A stretch of 9,018 nucleotides of DNA from an uncultured Collinsella sp. (GCA_900546085.1 URBS01000095.1:1-9018), one strand, 5' to 3'. Shown: positions 1 through 6,600, counted from the stretch's first letter. Made by a program: numbers and translations. Notes: a model not told the origin generated them from the sequence alone.

Positions 1-864
1 GCTCTGGTCGATGAAGTCGTAGAGCAGCCCCGCCTTGCGCCCGTTGCGCTCCTTGAGGGCCGCCAGGCCGCCCTGGGCGATGATCCACTTAAACACGAGG
101 CCGCACACGTAGATACCCCAGGTGGGAGGCGTGTTGTAGAGCGAGCCCGCGTCGGCCTGCGTCTTCCACTTGAGCATCGTGGGGCACCCCGGCAGCACGT
201 CGTCGCGGATGAGGTCCTCGCGGATGATCGCGATGACCACGCCGGCCGGGCCGATGTTCTTCTGGACGCCGCCGTACATCACGCCGTAGCGGGTGATGTC
301 GAAGGGCTCGGAGAGGAAGCACGACGACACGTCGGCCACCAGCGGTTTTCCGTTCGTGTTGGGCAGCTCGTGGTACACGGTGCCGTAGATGGTCTCGTTC
401 TGGCAGATGTAGACGTAGTCGAGCCCGTCGCCCGCGGCCTCGGCGGCAATGCGCGCGTTGACGTCGGCCATGGTGGGTATGCGGTCGAAATCGGTGTTCT
501 CGGAGCTCGCGAGCAGCACGGCCTCGCCGTATTTGGCGGCCTCTTGGTACGCCTTGTTGGCAAAGTTGCCGGTAACGACGTAGCCGGCGCGGCCGCGGCG
601 CATGAGGTTCATGGGGATGCCCGCAAACTGCAGCGTGGCGCCGCCCTGCAAAAACAGGACACGGTAATTGTCGGGGATGCTCAGCAGACGGCGCAGGGTT
701 GCCTCGGCGTCGTCGATGATTTGCTGGTACATGCTAGATCGATGGCTCATCTCGAGCACGGACATGCCGCAACCGCGGTAGTCCATCATCTCGTCGGCGA
801 TCTCGGCGAGCACGCTTGTAGGCAGCGCGGCCGGGCCAGCTGAGAAGTTGTGCACACGTGCCAT
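1..864 (-). CDS. serC: Phosphoserine aminotransferase SerC (3' end outside window)
   Basis: PLP-dependent transaminase of the serine pathway. It converts 3-phosphohydroxypyruvate and glutamate to phosphoserine and 2-oxoglutarate in the cytoplasm, and in many bacteria also serves vitamin B6 synthesis. The protein begins MARVHNFSAGPAALP, the classic SerC N-terminus. EMSHRS at about 39-44 carries the conserved His-Arg, FLQGGATLQF lies at 71-80, and VADVSS (175-180) holds the PLP-contacting Asp178. GGVQKNIGPAG contains the Schiff-base Lys202. The 288 codons seen are roughly four fifths of a normal SerC of about 360 residues; the C-terminus lies beyond base 1. The start ATG at 862-864 is preceded by a strong purine-rich GAGGGGG site on the minus strand. 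It is transcribed away from the BREX operon, so it is a housekeeping neighbour and not a functional partner. The family assignment is secure. Confidence 0.97.
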   Translation of the reverse strand, partial: MARVHNFSAGPAALPTSVLAEIADEMMDYRGCGMSVLEMSHRSSMYQQIIDDAEATLRRLLSIPDNYRVLFLQGGATLQFAGIPMNLMRRGRAGYVVTGNFANKAYQEAAKYGEAVLLASSENTDFDRIPTMADVNARIAAEAAGDGLDYVYICQNETIYGTVYHELPNTNGKPLVADVSSCFLSEPFDITRYGVMYGGVQKNIGPAGVVIAIIREDLIRDDVLPGCPTMLKWKTQADAGSLYNTPPTWGIYVCGLVFKWIIAQGGLAALKERNGRKAGLLYDFIDQS

Positions 865-903
865 CTTCTAGTTCCCCCTCGTAGTCGTTTGAACGTTCGG
901 GAT

Positions 904-912
904 ACTTTAGCA
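904..912 (-). promoter_or_regulatory. Possible extended -10 promoter of serC
   Basis: Read on the minus strand, this site is TGC followed by TAAAGT, resembling an extended -10 element about 40 bases before the serC start codon. No convincing -35 hexamer is found 17 bases upstream (TCGCGC), so the call rests on the extended -10 alone. The rest of the 865-995 spacer shows no ORF and no clear terminator hairpin with a T run. Confidence 0.3.
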
Positions 913-995
913 CAGTAGAGCGCCAGGCGCGACCGCATCACGGTAAAACTCGACTGCGCCGCTATGATTTACAGGATGGTTACATGGGGGAGGGA

Positions 996-1169
996 TCATC
1001 TCGAGGCTCGCATCCGATTCGCCTCGGCCTTTGCTTGTTTCCAGGGGCGTACGCGACCGTTGGTGAGGTCGTCGTAGCCACGAGCGATGGCACGTTGAAT
1101 GTGATCTTCGCGTTCCTGAATGGTAGTTAGTGCGCGCGTCTGATCGGAAATGGGCTTTACGACAGGCAT
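996..1169 (-). CDS. Orphan small protein with Phd/YefM-like N-terminus (possible antitoxin remnant)
   Basis: A 57-residue basic protein. The ATG at 1167-1169 is chosen over an upstream in-frame start at 1193 because AAGGAG stands directly before it at normal spacing. The first nine residues, MPVVKPISD, resemble the N-terminal strand of Phd/YefM antitoxins, which bind their own operator. The usual middle (the hydrophobic stretch and the NGxxxYVV-like segment) is absent. The sequence instead jumps to a helical charged region with REDHIQRAIARGYDDL and a tail with NGRVRPWKQAKAEANR, similar in style to antitoxin C-terminal tails. No toxin ORF lies on either side. It may be an internally shortened antitoxin, an orphan, or an unrelated small DNA-binding protein. 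The gene is likely real given its ribosome site and upstream inverted repeat; the family is uncertain and rests on recalled consensus, not a search. Confidence 0.6.
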   Translation of the reverse strand: MPVVKPISDQTRALTTIQEREDHIQRAIARGYDDLTNGRVRPWKQAKAEANRMRASR

Positions 1170-1181
1170 ACGAAACTCCTT

Positions 1182-1209
1182 ACATAGAAGCATATGTATA
1201 ACTCTATGT
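1182..1209. promoter_or_regulatory. Inverted repeat, candidate operator of the small antitoxin-like gene
   Basis: ACATAGA (1182-1188) and TCTATGT (1203-1209) form a perfect 7-bp inverted repeat around a 14-base AT-rich centre that includes CATATG. It lies 13 bases upstream of the 996-1169 start codon. The centre contains TATACA on the minus strand, which could be a -10 box, although no good -35 is seen. Autoregulation through a palindrome over the promoter is typical of antitoxins. The link to this protein is inferred. Confidence 0.4.
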
Positions 1210-1224
1210 TGAATATAGCGGAGG

Positions 1225-1329
1225 ATGGCGTTGGGCGTGTGCGTGCCTGCATTCGTAATCGCGGTTGTCTGGCAAGTGTGGTTTGGGGCGACCTCGTCAA
1301 AGCTTCTGAGCTGCGAAAATGACCGTTAA
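1225..1329 (+). CDS. Possible small hydrophobic peptide (32-34 residues)
   Basis: A short open frame encodes a peptide whose first half (VCVPAFVIAVVWQVWFG) is almost wholly hydrophobic and could span a membrane once, followed by a polar tail ending SCENDR. GGAGG at 1220-1224 abuts the ATG at 1225, which is too close. It is ideally spaced (6 bases) for an in-frame TTG at 1231, giving 32 residues. It lies between the divergent antitoxin-like gene and brxA. It could be a small membrane protein, a leader peptide or a chance ORF. No family is recognised. Confidence 0.22.
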   Translation: MALGVCVPAFVIAVVWQVWFGATSSKLLSCENDR

Positions 1330-1370
1330 CCGGATTTAATTTTGTTGCTCAACATTTGACACTCTGGGCG

Positions 1371-1398
1371 TGGTAACTTTTTTACCAACAGGTATGAT
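1371..1398 (+). promoter_or_regulatory. Candidate BREX operon promoter with operator-like inverted repeat
   Basis: TATGAT at 1393-1398 is a good -10 match. The -35 position is occupied by a perfect 6-bp inverted repeat, TGGTAA (1371-1376) and TTACCA (1382-1387), separated by CTTTT. A transcript from this box would start near 1404-1406, at the foot of the 1402-1449 hairpin. The lack of a consensus -35 suggests either a weak or activated promoter or that the true promoter lies elsewhere. No WYL/BrxR-type regulator gene is present in this window. Confidence 0.35.
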
Positions 1399-1401
1399 TA
1401 T

Positions 1402-1449
1402 TGTCATGTGCGCCGCACCTGCCTGCCGGGTTGCGGCGCACTTGTGACA
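1402..1449 (+). other. Long hairpin in the brxA leader
   Basis: A perfect 10-bp GC-rich stem pairs GTGCGCCGCA (1408-1417) with TGCGGCGCAC (1432-1441) around a 14-base loop. An outer 5-bp helix, TGTCA (1402-1406) with TGACA (1445-1449), extends it after a small asymmetric internal loop. No T run follows, so it does not look like an intrinsic terminator. If transcription starts near 1405 it would be a 5' mRNA stem ending 15 bases before the brxA Shine-Dalgarno sequence. It could stabilise the transcript or be a protein-binding site on DNA or RNA. Confidence 0.6.
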
Positions 1450-1464
1450 GCCTTTGACACCCTT

Positions 1465-1479
1465 GGAGCGTGTACTGTG
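1465..1479 (+). promoter_or_regulatory. Probable true brxA ribosome-binding site and GTG start
   Basis: GGAG at 1465-1468 stands 8 bases before GTG at 1477-1479. It is the only well-spaced start signal near brxA. The frame from this GTG reads V(M)DITTKSVRGG before entering the G run. That resembles the start of BrxA proteins, which usually have a short segment with a glycine pair before the conserved L...E.R.VA helix. With the ten Gs present here the frame continues as GAHPRAIPPA and stops at TGA 1540-1542 after 21 codons. The start codon is also inside an imperfect palindrome (TGTGG...CCACA, 1476-1491) that might modulate initiation. Confidence 0.6.
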
Positions 1480-1501
1480 GATATAACCACAAAAAGCGTT
1501 C

Positions 1502-1511
1502 GGGGGGGGGG
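1502..1511 (+). repeat. G10 homopolymer tract at the 5' end of brxA (candidate phase-variation switch)
   Basis: Ten consecutive G residues lie between codon 9 of the frame opened at GTG 1477 and the conserved brxA coding region. Nine Gs (or twelve, or six) would fuse the two frames as CGG GGG GGG GTG CTC, giving a 227-residue BrxA. Ten Gs put brxA out of frame with its ribosome site. Long G runs are prone to slipped-strand mispairing, and a G run in Streptomyces pglX is a known phase-variation site in the related Pgl system. A one-base sequencing or assembly error in the homopolymer is the main alternative. Confidence 0.7.
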
Positions 1512-2161
1512 TGCTCACCCGCGAGCAATTCCTCCCGCATGAGATGCGCATCGTCGCTGCCCTTCGTATGCAGGGCGCAAGCGACGAGCAGGTCATTGTA
1601 CGCGTAAAGAGCGAGAACCTCTTTCAATATCCCACGGAGCGCATGGTCGCCAACCGCGCAACCGTGTGCCTTCGCCGCCTCGACGCCATGGTGCCCACGG
1701 ACGCCGCATGCGCCGCGCGCGGCATCGACCCCAAAACCGCCGTCGAGGCTGCGTCATCCCTAACCAGCCTCATGGCATCTGGCACCCCCACGCAGGCGGA
1801 CCAGGCCATCTTCTACAGCATGATATGCCGCTACGACATCGTGCGCGAGCTCGTGCTCATCGAGGTAGGGGAGCGCCTACAAAACTTTGATTATGCCTTC
1901 ACGGCGGTTGACCTCAACGCCTTTATGACGCGCTTTACCACGGAGTATCCGGACGCGGCCCGCTGGACTGAGGCCACGGTCAAGCGCATTAAGGGCTCGC
2001 TCCGCCAGACGCTCCGCCGTGCCGGCCTTATCGGCGAGGGCCAGGGCCCGGAGTCCGAGCGCCTGTCACCACTCTTCCTCGATTCCGATGTCGAGCGAGC
2101 CTTGGTTCTGCTGGGCGAGCAGTCGCTTATCGCGGCCCTTACCGGCAGGGTGGTGATGTAG
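1511..2161 (+). CDS. brxA: BREX protein BrxA (DUF1819), 5' end disrupted by the G tract
   Basis: First gene of the BREX operon; BrxA family proteins are small, winged-helix-like, DNA-binding components. The uninterrupted frame given here starts at a GTG inside the G run and encodes 216 residues. It has no ribosome site of its own, so the natural start is probably GTG 1477, which needs one G fewer to be in frame (227 residues). Family features are EMRIVAALRMQG near the N-terminus, SENLFQYPTERMVANR (the E.LFQY...... motif of the family), then ADQAIFYSMICRYDIVRELVLIEVGE, DLNAFMTRF, WTEATVKRIKGSLRQTLRRAGLI and a C-terminal HIS-free acidic tail. Identity as BrxA is strengthened by brxB beginning one base after its stop. 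In the state shown, full-length protein is probably not made efficiently. An internal ATG at 1544 is in frame but lacks a clear Shine-Dalgarno sequence. Confidence 0.9.
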   Translation: MLTREQFLPHEMRIVAALRMQGASDEQVIVRVKSENLFQYPTERMVANRATVCLRRLDAMVPTDAACAARGIDPKTAVEAASSLTSLMASGTPTQADQAIFYSMICRYDIVRELVLIEVGERLQNFDYAFTAVDLNAFMTRFTTEYPDAARWTEATVKRIKGSLRQTLRRAGLIGEGQGPESERLSPLFLDSDVERALVLLGEQSLIAALTGRVVM

Positions 2162-2162
2162 C

Positions 2163-2855
2163 GTGGCTCCCGTCAACAGCGCCGCCGAACCTGCTATCAC
2201 CCCGGCGACCGATCTCACCACCAATATCGGCATCCATTCCCGTAAGAGCGTCGTGGCGGCGCATGTCCGCTCCGAGCACGCCCGTCAGGAATTTGAGCGA
2301 CGCGCGCAGCTTCTGCGCGAGTGCCTGTGCAGCGAGGACTTTTTGGCCAACAAGGGCATAGGCAATGAGATCGGCTTCCACACCTTTTGCTATGACCCCG
2401 CGCTGGAGTTTGAGGCGCGTGCATTATTTGACACCCTTTCACGCGATGCCGAGGCCGACAAGCTTCCGTGCACGCTCAAGGTCGTGAACCTCTACGACGC
2501 TGTACTGGCGATTCTTGATGACCTTGATGTTCTTGAAGCAATGCAAGAGCAAGAAGCTGATTTTGGTTCAAAGGCCGTGCTCGATGACGTGGTTGATTAT
2601 TGCCAACCCGATGTTGTCTCCAATGTGGTTTTGGACCTGACGCAACCACATGTACCGGGCGATGCGATTTTGCTCGTTGGGGTTGGCGAGGTCTATCCCT
2701 TTTTAAGAGTCCATAACCTGTTCGATTCAATGCAATCTGACTTTTCTGACGTCCCCGTTATTGCGGCTTATCCCGGCACCTTTAACGGCTCGTCTGTCAC
2801 CTTGTTTAACAGGCTTGCAGCGGAGAACTACTACCGCGCAATCGATATCTCTTAA
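2163..2855 (+). CDS. brxB: BREX protein BrxB (DUF1788)
   Basis: Core BREX component of unknown biochemical role, needed for defence in characterised type 1 systems. The 230-residue frame shows the family's hallmarks in order: LANKGIGNEIGFHTFCYDP (about 61-79), LKVVNLYDAVLAIL (105-117), then ILLVGVGEVYPFLRVHNL (169-186), VPVIAAYPGTFNG (197-209) and the terminal ENYYRAIDIS. The GTG start at 2163 lies one base after the brxA stop, which implies translational coupling, so a frameshift in brxA could also lower BrxB. The first 40 or so residues precede the conserved part and look like an extension. GTG 2253, preceded by a weak AAGAG, is an alternative start that would give a length closer to usual. 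The second half is noticeably more AT-rich than the first. Confidence 0.95.
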   Translation: MAPVNSAAEPAITPATDLTTNIGIHSRKSVVAAHVRSEHARQEFERRAQLLRECLCSEDFLANKGIGNEIGFHTFCYDPALEFEARALFDTLSRDAEADKLPCTLKVVNLYDAVLAILDDLDVLEAMQEQEADFGSKAVLDDVVDYCQPDVVSNVVLDLTQPHVPGDAILLVGVGEVYPFLRVHNLFDSMQSDFSDVPVIAAYPGTFNGSSVTLFNRLAAENYYRAIDIS

Positions 2856-2911
2856 GAGCGACTTTCTACTCGCTTTGTTGACTGCCGTTCTCCAATTTGA
2901 AGGAGTTTACA

Positions 2912-5900
2912 ATGGATAACACAACTGTTCGCAATCTCTTCACGGAAGATATCAACCGTTCCATTAACGGTGTTGTTGTCGCTGACGATGAGAAAGACGA
3001 GTCAATTAGGCAAGAGCTTAGCGAGTATGTGGTGACGCGCGAGCTGCAGGGGCACTTCGCTACTTTATTTAAAGCCTACAGCGACTCTCTGTATAACCCT
3101 ACCAACAAGATGGGTGTATGGGTCAGTGGTTTCTATGGATCCGGTAAGTCGCATTTTCTTAAAATCTTGAGCTATTTGCTTGGGAATCTCGTTGTTGATG
3201 GAATGCGCGCCATCTCTTATTTTGATGGCAAGATTGCCGATCCGTTGGTGTTTGCTTCTATGGAGCGCGCCTGTTCCGTTCCTACGCAAACCTTACTATT
3301 CAATATCGACACCAAGGCAGGATCGTGGAAGGGTGATAAGGCATCTGTTGCCGTTCTCTATGGATTCCAGCGCGTGTTTTATGAGGCGCGAGGGTTTTAC
3401 GGCGTTAAGCCCAAGCTTGCTCAGCTTGAGGAGTACATCGATGAGATAGGCAAAACTCAAGAGTTTCGCGATGAATTTGAGCGTCTAACAGGGAAAACAT
3501 GGGTTGAAAATCGCAAGACCTACAGGTATAACAAGGCTTTTCGGAGCCTTCTTAAAACTATTCTGGGCATGAGCGATGATGAAATAAAGGCATGGGTCTC
3601 TGCTCCTGATGACGAGCTTCTTCAGCCTGACGAATTTGCTCAAAAGGTCAAGGAGTACATTGACGCTCAGGCCGCCGCCAATGGTGGCGATTTTCGCTTG
3701 GTCTTCATGGTTGATGAGGTTGGCCAGTTTATCGCCAACGGCGGCAATTCGGATCGTCTGTTGAGCCTCCAGACGGTAGTCGAGGAGCTCGGATCAGTTT
3801 GCGGCGGCCGTGTTTGGGTAATGGTATCGAGCCAAGAAGATATCTACAATCTCGGTTTGCCGGGCGGGCTGGATACGAGCATGTTCTCTAAGATTTTGGG
3901 TCGATTTGATACCCGTCTCTCGCTTTCCAGCTCCAGTGTTGACGAGGTCATTCAGCGCCGTATTTTGGAGAAGACCGCGCCGGCGGCCGATGCGCTTGCC
4001 CAGGTCTATGAGCAGGACTCCGCCGTCCTCAAAAACAACTTCACCTTTGAAGGGTCGCGCGCCGATCTTGCGGGCTATGCCAACGCCAAGGAGTTTGTCG
4101 CCAGCTACCCGTTTGTGGGCTATCAGTTCAAGCTCCTACCCGACGTTATGACCGAGGTGCGCAAGCACGGCGTCAAGGCCAAGCACATGTCTACGGGCGA
4201 GCGTTCCATGCTGAGCGCATTCCAGGAGAGTGTCCAGGCCATCCAGCATGAACAGACCGGCGCGCTCGTGCCGTTCTGGCGCTTCTTCGACACTATCTCC
4301 AAAGATCTTGAGCACGGCATCAGCCAGGTGGTTGACCGCGCGGTCCGTGCGGCCGAGAACGCGGAGGGCCTTGAACCCTACGACGTTCAGGTGCTCAAGC
4401 TCCTGTACCTGATTCGTTACATCGGCTACGTCAAGGCCACGGTCGAGAACATCTCCATCCTCATGATCGATAGCCTCGACGTGGACAAACGCGCCCTTAA
4501 GGACCGCGTCAAGGAATCTCTCGCCCGCTTGGAGCACGAGACCTACGTTGCGCGTCAGGGTGATACCTACAGCTTCCTTACCGACGAGGAGCAGGAAATT
4601 GCACAGGAGATCGCGCAGACCCCGATCGACAACGCGAAGGTGATCGAGTCTATCAAGAAACGCCTGTTCGACAGCATCTACACTGCGCGCAAGCTCAACC
4701 GCGAGGCCAATGACTTCCCCTTTGACCGCTACGTGGATGGCTCGATTCATGGATCCAGCATGGGCGGTATGGAACTTTCTGTGGTGACCATGGCCAGCGA
4801 CTTGGGCTGCGCGGACGATGCTGAGCTGGCATTGAAATCTGTAGATAAGGCCATCGTGGCCTTGAGCGACGAAGTGGATTATTGGGGCCCGCTCGTCAAC
4901 GCCGCCAGGATTCGCATGTACGCCCAGACGCGCAACCTGCAGGAGCTGCTGCCGAGTACCCGACAGATCGTCGAGACCAAAATGCGCGAGGCAGACTCTA
5001 ACGAGAAAGAGGCTGACATCCTTTTGACCGAGGCAGTGCTCCGTGCGCGATGCGCCGTCAACGGGCGCATGGTTGAGGTCCGTGCCACTAAACCCGCGCA
5101 GGTCTTTGACCAGGTGCTCGCGCAGCTGTGCGACGTAATCTTCGGTAAGGCTGGCTATATCGGTGCGCCGGTTACGAGCGATTCCGATATCCGCTCCACG
5201 CTGGCGGGCAATATTCAAACTGGGCTTGATGGCATGGACGCTGGGAATGCGCGTGCCCTCAAGGAGGTCGAGGATTACCTCAGAGTTCAGCATCAGCGTC
5301 ACTTGGATACCGCTATGGGTGATATCCAGCGCAAGTACCAGCAAAAGCCCTATGGCTGGCGCGAGGTCAACATCGCAAATGTGGTGGCGCAGCTTGTGGT
5401 TGAGCAACGCGCTCAAGTGCTGTTTGGCGGCCAGACGATCCAGGCCAACGACAACCGAATGGTGGCGCTCCTGCGCAAGGATGCCGATAAGGCGCAGGTG
5501 CGTTTGCGCGTGCGCATGAGCGACCGGTTGCTGCAGGCCACGGGCGAGCTCATGCGTGACCTGTTTGATCTCAAGACCGTGCCCTCCAACGAGGATAAAC
5601 TCGTGGCTGAGCTCAAAGAGCGTCTCGAGGACTTGCGTGAGGCGTGCCTCGCCATAGCACGCGACTACTACACGGGCATCAAGCCGGCCTACCCGTATCC
5701 CGGTGAGGACGAGTGCGAGAAGATGCGCTCGGAGGTGGCCGACGTCCTTAAGGACCAGAACGAGGCCGAGGCGTTCTTGACCACGTTCACCAAGCATGAG
5801 GAGCGTTTGCTCGATGCCAAGGAAGACTTTGACAAGGTGGTCGAGTTCTTCGAGTCCAACCAGCGAACAGCTTTTGACCACGCCAAGGATTTCTTGAGCC

Positions 5901-6562
5901 GTACCGAGGGTATCGAGTATGCCTCCGATGACATTCCCAGCGCGGTGGAGAACGTGGCAAAGGTGCGCGAGATCCTCAAAGATCCTAAGCCCTACGCCCG
6001 CATTAAAGATCTGCAGCCGCTTATGGATCCCGTCGAGGACGACATGAAAAAGCTGCTGGGCATCCGCCGTAATGAGTTTTTGCATTGCATCGAGAGCGAT
6101 CTGCAAGACTTGCAGGCACAAGCCGAGGGGCAAGAGGGCTTTGTCAAACAAGCCAAGGATGCCATAGCAGACGCTGGCACCAAATACGAGTCGTTCAAAA
6201 ACCGTGCCCATAGTGCTCAAAGCCTCAACGAGCTGAGCGTTGCCGCGACTAACTGGGGCAACTGGCTCAGCGCGGCAACCAACGGGATGTACGACGCCGT
6301 GGATGCGGCCCGTATGCGCATGGACAACGAGCGCCGCATCACTGAGGTCGCGAGTACGGGCGAGGTGGTCAAGAAGATCTCAAACAAGGGCGCTGCGTCG
6401 TCAACGCCTGTGCCCCAGCGCAAAATCAAGACCGTGCGCCGCGCCGATCTGGCTAAGCCGAGTCGTCTCTTGTCCGCAGAGGACGTGGAGCGCTACGTGG
6501 ACGACTTGCGCTCCCGCCTTATGGAGGCACTCGCTGCAAACGACGAGATCCGTATCAACTAG
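2912..6562 (+). CDS. brxC: BREX P-loop ATPase BrxC (PglY-like)
   Basis: Large cytoplasmic AAA-type ATPase of BREX, thought to use ATP in recognising or blocking unmodified phage DNA. It has 1216 residues, the usual size. ATG 2912 is chosen because AAGGAG at 2900-2905 is 6 bases upstream; an earlier TTG at 2897 overlaps that site. The N-terminus VRNLFTEDINRSINGVVVADD and the ELSEYVVTRELQGHF block (about 35-49) are typical of BrxC. Walker A is GFYGSGKSH (73-81), Walker B is LVFMVDEVGQ (263-272, acidic pair D268 and E269), and VWVMVSSQEDI (301-311) fits the sensor strand. The rest is mostly long charged helices with coiled-coil character, ending DDLRSRLMEALAANDEIRIN. A 56-base gap follows brxB. 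Base composition changes inside the gene, from AT-rich before about 3950 to GC-rich after. No frameshift is seen and the key ATPase residues are intact. Confidence 0.97.
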   Translation: MDNTTVRNLFTEDINRSINGVVVADDEKDESIRQELSEYVVTRELQGHFATLFKAYSDSLYNPTNKMGVWVSGFYGSGKSHFLKILSYLLGNLVVDGMRAISYFDGKIADPLVFASMERACSVPTQTLLFNIDTKAGSWKGDKASVAVLYGFQRVFYEARGFYGVKPKLAQLEEYIDEIGKTQEFRDEFERLTGKTWVENRKTYRYNKAFRSLLKTILGMSDDEIKAWVSAPDDELLQPDEFAQKVKEYIDAQAAANGGDFRLVFMVDEVGQFIANGGNSDRLLSLQTVVEELGSVCGGRVWVMVSSQEDIYNLGLPGGLDTSMFSKILGRFDTRLSLSSSSVDEVIQRRILEKTAPAADALAQVYEQDSAVLKNNFTFEGSRADLAGYANAKEFVASYPFVGYQFKLLPDVMTEVRKHGVKAKHMSTGERSMLSAFQESVQAIQHEQTGALVPFWRFFDTISKDLEHGISQVVDRAVRAAENAEGLEPYDVQVLKLLYLIRYIGYVKATVENISILMIDSLDVDKRALKDRVKESLARLEHETYVARQGDTYSFLTDEEQEIAQEIAQTPIDNAKVIESIKKRLFDSIYTARKLNREANDFPFDRYVDGSIHGSSMGGMELSVVTMASDLGCADDAELALKSVDKAIVALSDEVDYWGPLVNAARIRMYAQTRNLQELLPSTRQIVETKMREADSNEKEADILLTEAVLRARCAVNGRMVEVRATKPAQVFDQVLAQLCDVIFGKAGYIGAPVTSDSDIRSTLAGNIQTGLDGMDAGNARALKEVEDYLRVQHQRHLDTAMGDIQRKYQQKPYGWREVNIANVVAQLVVEQRAQVLFGGQTIQANDNRMVALLRKDADKAQVRLRVRMSDRLLQATGELMRDLFDLKTVPSNEDKLVAELKERLEDLREACLAIARDYYTGIKPAYPYPGEDECEKMRSEVADVLKDQNEAEAFLTTFTKHEERLLDAKEDFDKVVEFFESNQRTAFDHAKDFLSRTEGIEYASDDIPSAVENVAKVREILKDPKPYARIKDLQPLMDPVEDDMKKLLGIRRNEFLHCIESDLQDLQAQAEGQEGFVKQAKDAIADAGTKYESFKNRAHSAQSLNELSVAATNWGNWLSAATNGMYDAVDAARMRMDNERRITEVASTGEVVKKISNKGAASSTPVPQRKIKTVRRADLAKPSRLLSAEDVERYVDDLRSRLMEALAANDEIRIN

Positions 6563-6570
6563 CCCGCGAA

Positions 6571-6600
6571 GCAACCGGTGCCAAAGCGTGCACCGGTTGC
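6571..6600 (+). other. Perfect hairpin between brxC and pglX
   Basis: GCAACCGGTGC (6571-6581) and GCACCGGTTGC (6590-6600) form a perfect 11-bp stem with an 8-base loop, starting 8 bases after the brxC stop. No T run follows, so it is unlikely to be a full intrinsic terminator. It could protect the upstream mRNA end after processing or partly attenuate pglX expression. The pglX ribosome site begins 13 bases later, outside the stem. Confidence 0.65.

Larger units (their letters stand above)
1355..1475 (+). repeat. Pair of near-identical TTTGACAC elements before brxA
   Basis: Two copies of an element, TTTGACACTCTGGGCGTG starting at 1355 and TTTGACACCCTTGGAGCGTG starting at 1453, lie 98 bases apart in direct orientation and bracket the 1402-1449 hairpin. 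Each contains TTGACA, a perfect -35 hexamer (1356-1361 and 1454-1459). Neither has a good -10 at 16-18 bases: the first meets a T run, the second has TATAAC only at 22 bases. They may be binding sites for a regulator or a duplicated promoter fragment. Confidence 0.4.

Noticed and set aside
370..843. A 157-codon plus-strand frame opposite serC
   Set aside because: It overlaps the conserved SerC sequence completely and resembles no family. It is a composition artefact.
1402..1449. Leader hairpin as an intrinsic transcription terminator
   Set aside because: No T run follows the stem, and it lies directly upstream of the operon's first gene. A regulatory or stability role is more likely.
2897..2911. 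TTG at 2897 as the brxC start
   Set aside because: It overlaps the AAGGAG ribosome site that serves ATG 2912, and the family N-terminus begins at the ATG.
4136..6220. A 694-codon open frame on the minus strand inside brxC
   Set aside because: It is wholly antisense to a well-supported BrxC, has no recognisable domains, and arises from the GC-rich codon pattern of the plus-strand gene.
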